From Euryarchaeota archaeon UBA250 (lineage in GTDB: Archaea; Thermoplasmatota; Poseidoniia; Poseidoniales; Thalassarchaeaceae), in assembly GCA_002504845.1 (NCBI GenBank), contig DATW01000049.1:1-53136 (forward strand): 53,136 nucleotides of DNA, read 5' to 3'. The notes beneath the pieces were generated by a model that made no database searches, had not been told where the DNA came from, and was given only the letters and a program-made list of their open reading frames with translations. The position numbers and the translations under genes were made by a program. Shown here piece by piece: positions 50,479-53,136 of this stretch (position 1 is its first letter; each line of letters starts with the position of its first letter).

Positions 50479-51738
50479 CTACTCGTATGCCCATTCTCCC
50501 TTCCGCATTACCGGGGTTCTACCGCCATCCTTTGAGATCCCATCTATGTCGAGTTCGTCCGATCCAATCATCCAATCGACATGGATGTTGGACGTATTTC
50601 CGCCTGCCTTGGAGACTGCTTCTGGATCATCCCCTATATCTCCCCTGAAGCACTTGGAATAACACTGGCCAAGTGCGATGTGACATGATGCATTCTCATC
50701 GTATAGCGTATTGAAGAAAAGGAGTCCTGATGCGCTTATTGGGGAGGAATGGGGGACTAGTGCGACTTCGCCGAGTCTTCTTGCACCGTCATCCGTATCA
50801 AGTAGCTTCAGAAATACTTCTTCGCCCTTTTCTGCTCTCGCATCGACAATCTTTCCAGCCTCGAACCTCACCTCTATCCCATCGATGAGCGTCCCTCTGT
50901 ATACCAGTGGTTTGGAAGCCCTTGCAGTACCTTCGACCCGCGCTGAATGAGGTGTTGTGAAAACCTCCTCAGTGGGGATGTTCGGCGTGCATTCTATCCC
51001 GTTCTTGGCGGTGCTCGCCCCACCCTTCCATGCATGCCCTTCTGCTAGGCCTATTGTCAGATCAGTCCCGGGGGCTTTGTAGTGGAGGGAGTGGAAATCT
51101 TGCTCATTCAGCCATTCTTGTCTTTTTGTCAGGGTCTCCTGATGCGACTTCCAAGCTGCTATCGGATCTTCGTTGTCAATCCTCGATATTGAGAATATAG
51201 CCTCAGCCAGAGCGGCGACGGCCTCATTGTCTTCCTTATCCGGGAAGACTTGCTTGGCCCATGCAAGGCCTGGGTAGGACACTATGTTCCAATTGGTGGA
51301 GAAATTTGTGATTCTCTCCATGGCAGGTTTTGCAGCCAGAGACATCGACTTTCCGGCCCTCGCAACTCTGGAGGGGTCTTGTCCAGCGAGGAGGAGGGGG
51401 TTGGCTGCCGATATCGCGAGTCTTGCAGTGTTATTGTCAAATGCCTCGGCCATGGCCCTGAACATCCAATCTGGCGCTCTATCCAAGCTCTCGTCCGATG
51501 CGTGTTCGTATCGGGCTAGGGCTAGATCATCGTCAGACAGCATGGTTGTTACAATGCCTGCTCCATTTCTGTATGCCTCGGCAGCCAGTCTTCTGACAAG
51601 GGGGAGCGCTTCCACTGGTGCTGTGATGATCAGGTCTTGTCCCGGTTGTAGGTTCAGACCGACTCTTATGGAAACTTCAGCGAGACGGTCCAGCATCTCT
51701 GATTCGAAGGGCAATTCGTCGTCTGCGAGCGTGTTCAT
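50479..51738 (-). CDS. M29-family aminopeptidase
   Basis: 419 residues from ATG 51738 (MNTLADDELPFESEM). Removes N-terminal residues from peptides with two metals in the cytosol. Metal ligands expected of M29 appear in order: Glu in PNIPTEEVFTTPHS near 265, Glu in LGEVALVPHSSPI near 325, and His in DENASCHIALGQCYSKC near 355. His and Asp follow in NIHVDWMIGSDELDI near 385. Length and order match AmpS/PepT-type enzymes. An open frame to 51810 has no ribosome site. Transcribed toward the convergent C2H2 gene; amino acids it frees could feed leucine breakdown next door. Confidence 0.92.
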   Translation of the reverse strand: MNTLADDELPFESEMLDRLAEVSIRVGLNLQPGQDLIITAPVEALPLVRRLAAEAYRNGAGIVTTMLSDDDLALARYEHASDESLDRAPDWMFRAMAEAFDNNTARLAISAANPLLLAGQDPSRVARAGKSMSLAAKPAMERITNFSTNWNIVSYPGLAWAKQVFPDKEDNEAVAALAEAIFSISRIDNEDPIAAWKSHQETLTKRQEWLNEQDFHSLHYKAPGTDLTIGLAEGHAWKGGASTAKNGIECTPNIPTEEVFTTPHSARVEGTARASKPLVYRGTLIDGIEVRFEAGKIVDARAEKGEEVFLKLLDTDDGARRLGEVALVPHSSPISASGLLFFNTLYDENASCHIALGQCYSKCFRGDIGDDPEAVSKAGGNTSNIHVDWMIGSDELDIDGISKDGGRTPVMRKGEWAYE

Positions 51739-51781
51739 GCCCCGGTTGATACGGTGTTGCGTTTGAATGTTTGAATTGGCC

Positions 51782-53092
51782 CTAAACGCCCAGAGTGAGC
51801 CTGAACACATTCCTGAGAGCAGGTGCCATGCCCACGACCATCAGGCACAATGCGATGAGAATTCGGAGATGCTGCTGCCTGTATTCGAATACAGCTTGCG
51901 AGTAGAACCAGCAAATGACTCCAGCGATGCCGACTTTCAGTATCGTGAATGTCAGAGATGTGTCCAGAACGTCGGTAACCATTGAGCTAATTACATGCTT
52001 CTCGGTATATCCGAAGTAATCTATTCCTATCCACGTAGCGATTCCATCCCCTATCTGGCCGCCGACTGGAAGAAGTACTGCAGGGCTTGCAAGAACTGCT
52101 TTCTTCCTGAGTTCATCGATTTTTTCGCCCAGGGGGGTCTTGGATTCGAGATAATCGCTCTCAGTGACCCCAGGGGGGAGTACTCCCGGAGTATATCCCA
52201 GTTTGAGTGATTCCTCAGCATCATCCTTGCCGAATGAATACAGGGCATAGCAAACAAGGATTGGGACAGCGAATACGATAACTATCGGCCATGCAGTCAT
52301 CTCAGATGTTTCTCTCCCTATAGCAAACCCGGCGAGCATCCCGAAGAGTACGATTGATCCCCCTACTCCAGTGGAATACACGATTCGATGGATATGGTCG
52401 AAGCGCTCCACATATGAGCCTGCAAGCCAATATGGGGCAGTGACTCCGAACATCGCGATGATGAGCATTACTTCTCGGTCGTATGCCTCCGAGAGTATCT
52501 CGACATTGTCGCTGCTTAGAACGCTCATGCCATATATGGAGGCCTGCGCGGCTATGAGAAATGCAGAGAAATGCCTTGTAGCAGCATTCTTCTCGGCTTC
52601 TGTTTCAATTGTGCCATTCGATACCTTGTGACCGATAAGGCCAGCGAGGACAACCCATGCCGCTGTCTGGAAATGGACTCCTGGACTTACGAACCACGGA
52701 GCGAAGGAGCTGCTGAAGAGGCCTGCGTCCTCTATGACCTCTCCAAGAGGGGCCCACAAAACCCAGGGGAGGAGCGCTATGAGCATTGCATCAGAGCCAT
52801 CGATACCAGCGACCCTCAGGAGCCCTGACAATGACACTACAAATAACGCCAGACCGATTCCATATGAGGCAGTGTTGACGTAATTGTAACCGCTATCACC
52901 ACTTGACTCGTTTAGGATCGAGTCAAGGAAATACGTGTAAACTGCCTCGGATAGTGGATTCTCTATATCGAGAGTATGTCCCGCTATACCGATACCGAAT
53001 AGTATCATTACGACCAGTAGGATACGTATCGCCCAGCGCTCGTAATCATAGAGGGTCTCGAGGGGGTTCACGAGAATGGCGAGTCGCACCAT
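51782..53092 (-). CDS. DUF63 membrane protein
   Basis: 436 residues from ATG 53092; a GTG at 53134 would add 14 and the true start could be further out, beyond the window. About ten to twelve helices. DUF63 motifs: YNYVNTASYGIGLALFVV near 70, VGGQIGDGIATWIGIDYFGY near 345, and APALRNVFRLTLGV at the end. DUF63 is an archaeal family of unknown role, often fairly well conserved. AAGGAG directly before 53092 makes a GTG one codon later possible too. Precedes the aminopeptidase gene by 43 bases on the same strand. Confidence 0.85.
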   Translation of the reverse strand: MVRLAILVNPLETLYDYERWAIRILLVVMILFGIGIAGHTLDIENPLSEAVYTYFLDSILNESSGDSGYNYVNTASYGIGLALFVVSLSGLLRVAGIDGSDAMLIALLPWVLWAPLGEVIEDAGLFSSSFAPWFVSPGVHFQTAAWVVLAGLIGHKVSNGTIETEAEKNAATRHFSAFLIAAQASIYGMSVLSSDNVEILSEAYDREVMLIIAMFGVTAPYWLAGSYVERFDHIHRIVYSTGVGGSIVLFGMLAGFAIGRETSEMTAWPIVIVFAVPILVCYALYSFGKDDAEESLKLGYTPGVLPPGVTESDYLESKTPLGEKIDELRKKAVLASPAVLLPVGGQIGDGIATWIGIDYFGYTEKHVISSMVTDVLDTSLTFTILKVGIAGVICWFYSQAVFEYRQQHLRILIALCLMVVGMAPALRNVFRLTLGV

Positions 53093-53136
53093 CTCCTTGA
53101 GGGCATCGGCGCATGAAGTTTTTTTCCGGGTCACTC

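Noticed and set aside
1..53136. CRISPR array, transposase, integrase or prophage
   Set aside because: No regularly spaced direct repeats, inverted terminal repeats with transposase, or phage genes were found; the tRNA ends carry no visible duplicated attachment site.

Overview
The window looks like a piece of a mesophilic euryarchaeal chromosome, most likely a marine Thermoplasmatota archaeon (Marine Group II / Poseidoniia-like). That placement is an inference from gene content. Archaeal information-processing genes (the L7Ae-S28e-L24e cluster, PRPP synthase, Cdc48, Lhr helicase, Hjc, archaeal signal peptidase, chromatin protein MC1, CTU1/TtuA-type tRNA thiolase, PyrB-PyrI) sit among genes of bacterial flavour (bacterial-type SerRS, FolC, Vsr, an actinobacterial Sdh1-like succinate dehydrogenase, a methylcrotonyl-CoA carboxylase operon). 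Genes are dense, with short spacers and 4-base GTGA/ATGA overlaps. Both tRNA genes carry an encoded CCA and no intron is visible. I see no rRNA, CRISPR array, insertion sequence, integrase or prophage.

Layout. 1-8.4 kb: a truncated class III aminotransferase, a tandem PRC-barrel-like protein, tRNA-Ile(GAT), prs, the ribosomal trio (with an L24e that has lost most zinc ligands), a HhH-MutS-like ATPase, a sulfotransferase-like protein and pyrB-pyrI. 8.4-16.4 kb: an aldo/keto reductase, small membrane and DNA-binding-like proteins, a tRNA thiolase and a three-gene membrane/DUF58 operon. 16.4-23.9 kb: Cdc48 translationally coupled to a small PRC-barrel protein, an ALDH7-like dehydrogenase, and a 1041-residue exported protein made of RCC1-like and cysteine-rich repeats. 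23.9-28.4 kb: tRNA-Gly(CCC), a membrane protein, an overlooked 34-residue zinc ribbon and sdhCAB. 28.4-34.5 kb: MC1, a stand-alone AsnC domain, a macrodomain, a divergent pair of nuclease-like genes (RNase H/RuvC-fold-like and Hjc), a site-2 protease, signal peptidase and membrane proteins. 34.5-44.7 kb: Lhr, an adenylate-kinase-like P-loop protein, dCMP deaminase, FolC, a presenilin-like protease, SerRS, a BNR-propeller exoprotein and an orphan Vsr. 44.7-53.1 kb: a leucine-degradation operon (MCC beta, methylglutaconyl-CoA hydratase, a PqqB-like MBL protein, a biotin carboxylase split from its biotin carrier), a C2H2 protein, an M29 aminopeptidase and a DUF63 membrane protein.

How the genes fit together. 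The catabolic genes point to an aerobic heterotroph living on amino acids and proteins: MCC and hydratase for leucine, succinate dehydrogenase feeding the respiratory chain, the aminopeptidase, and possibly the aminotransferase and ALDH7. Several membrane proteases (site-2, signal peptidase, presenilin-like) and large exported proteins indicate an elaborate cell surface. MC1, Lhr, Hjc, the RuvC-like protein, MutS-like and Vsr form a scattered genome-maintenance set. The most promising less-described items are the 34-residue zinc ribbon, the perfect hairpin touching the Lhr start codon, the Cdc48-PRC coupling, the split MCC alpha chain with an MBL gene inside its operon, and the RCC1/cysteine-repeat surface protein.
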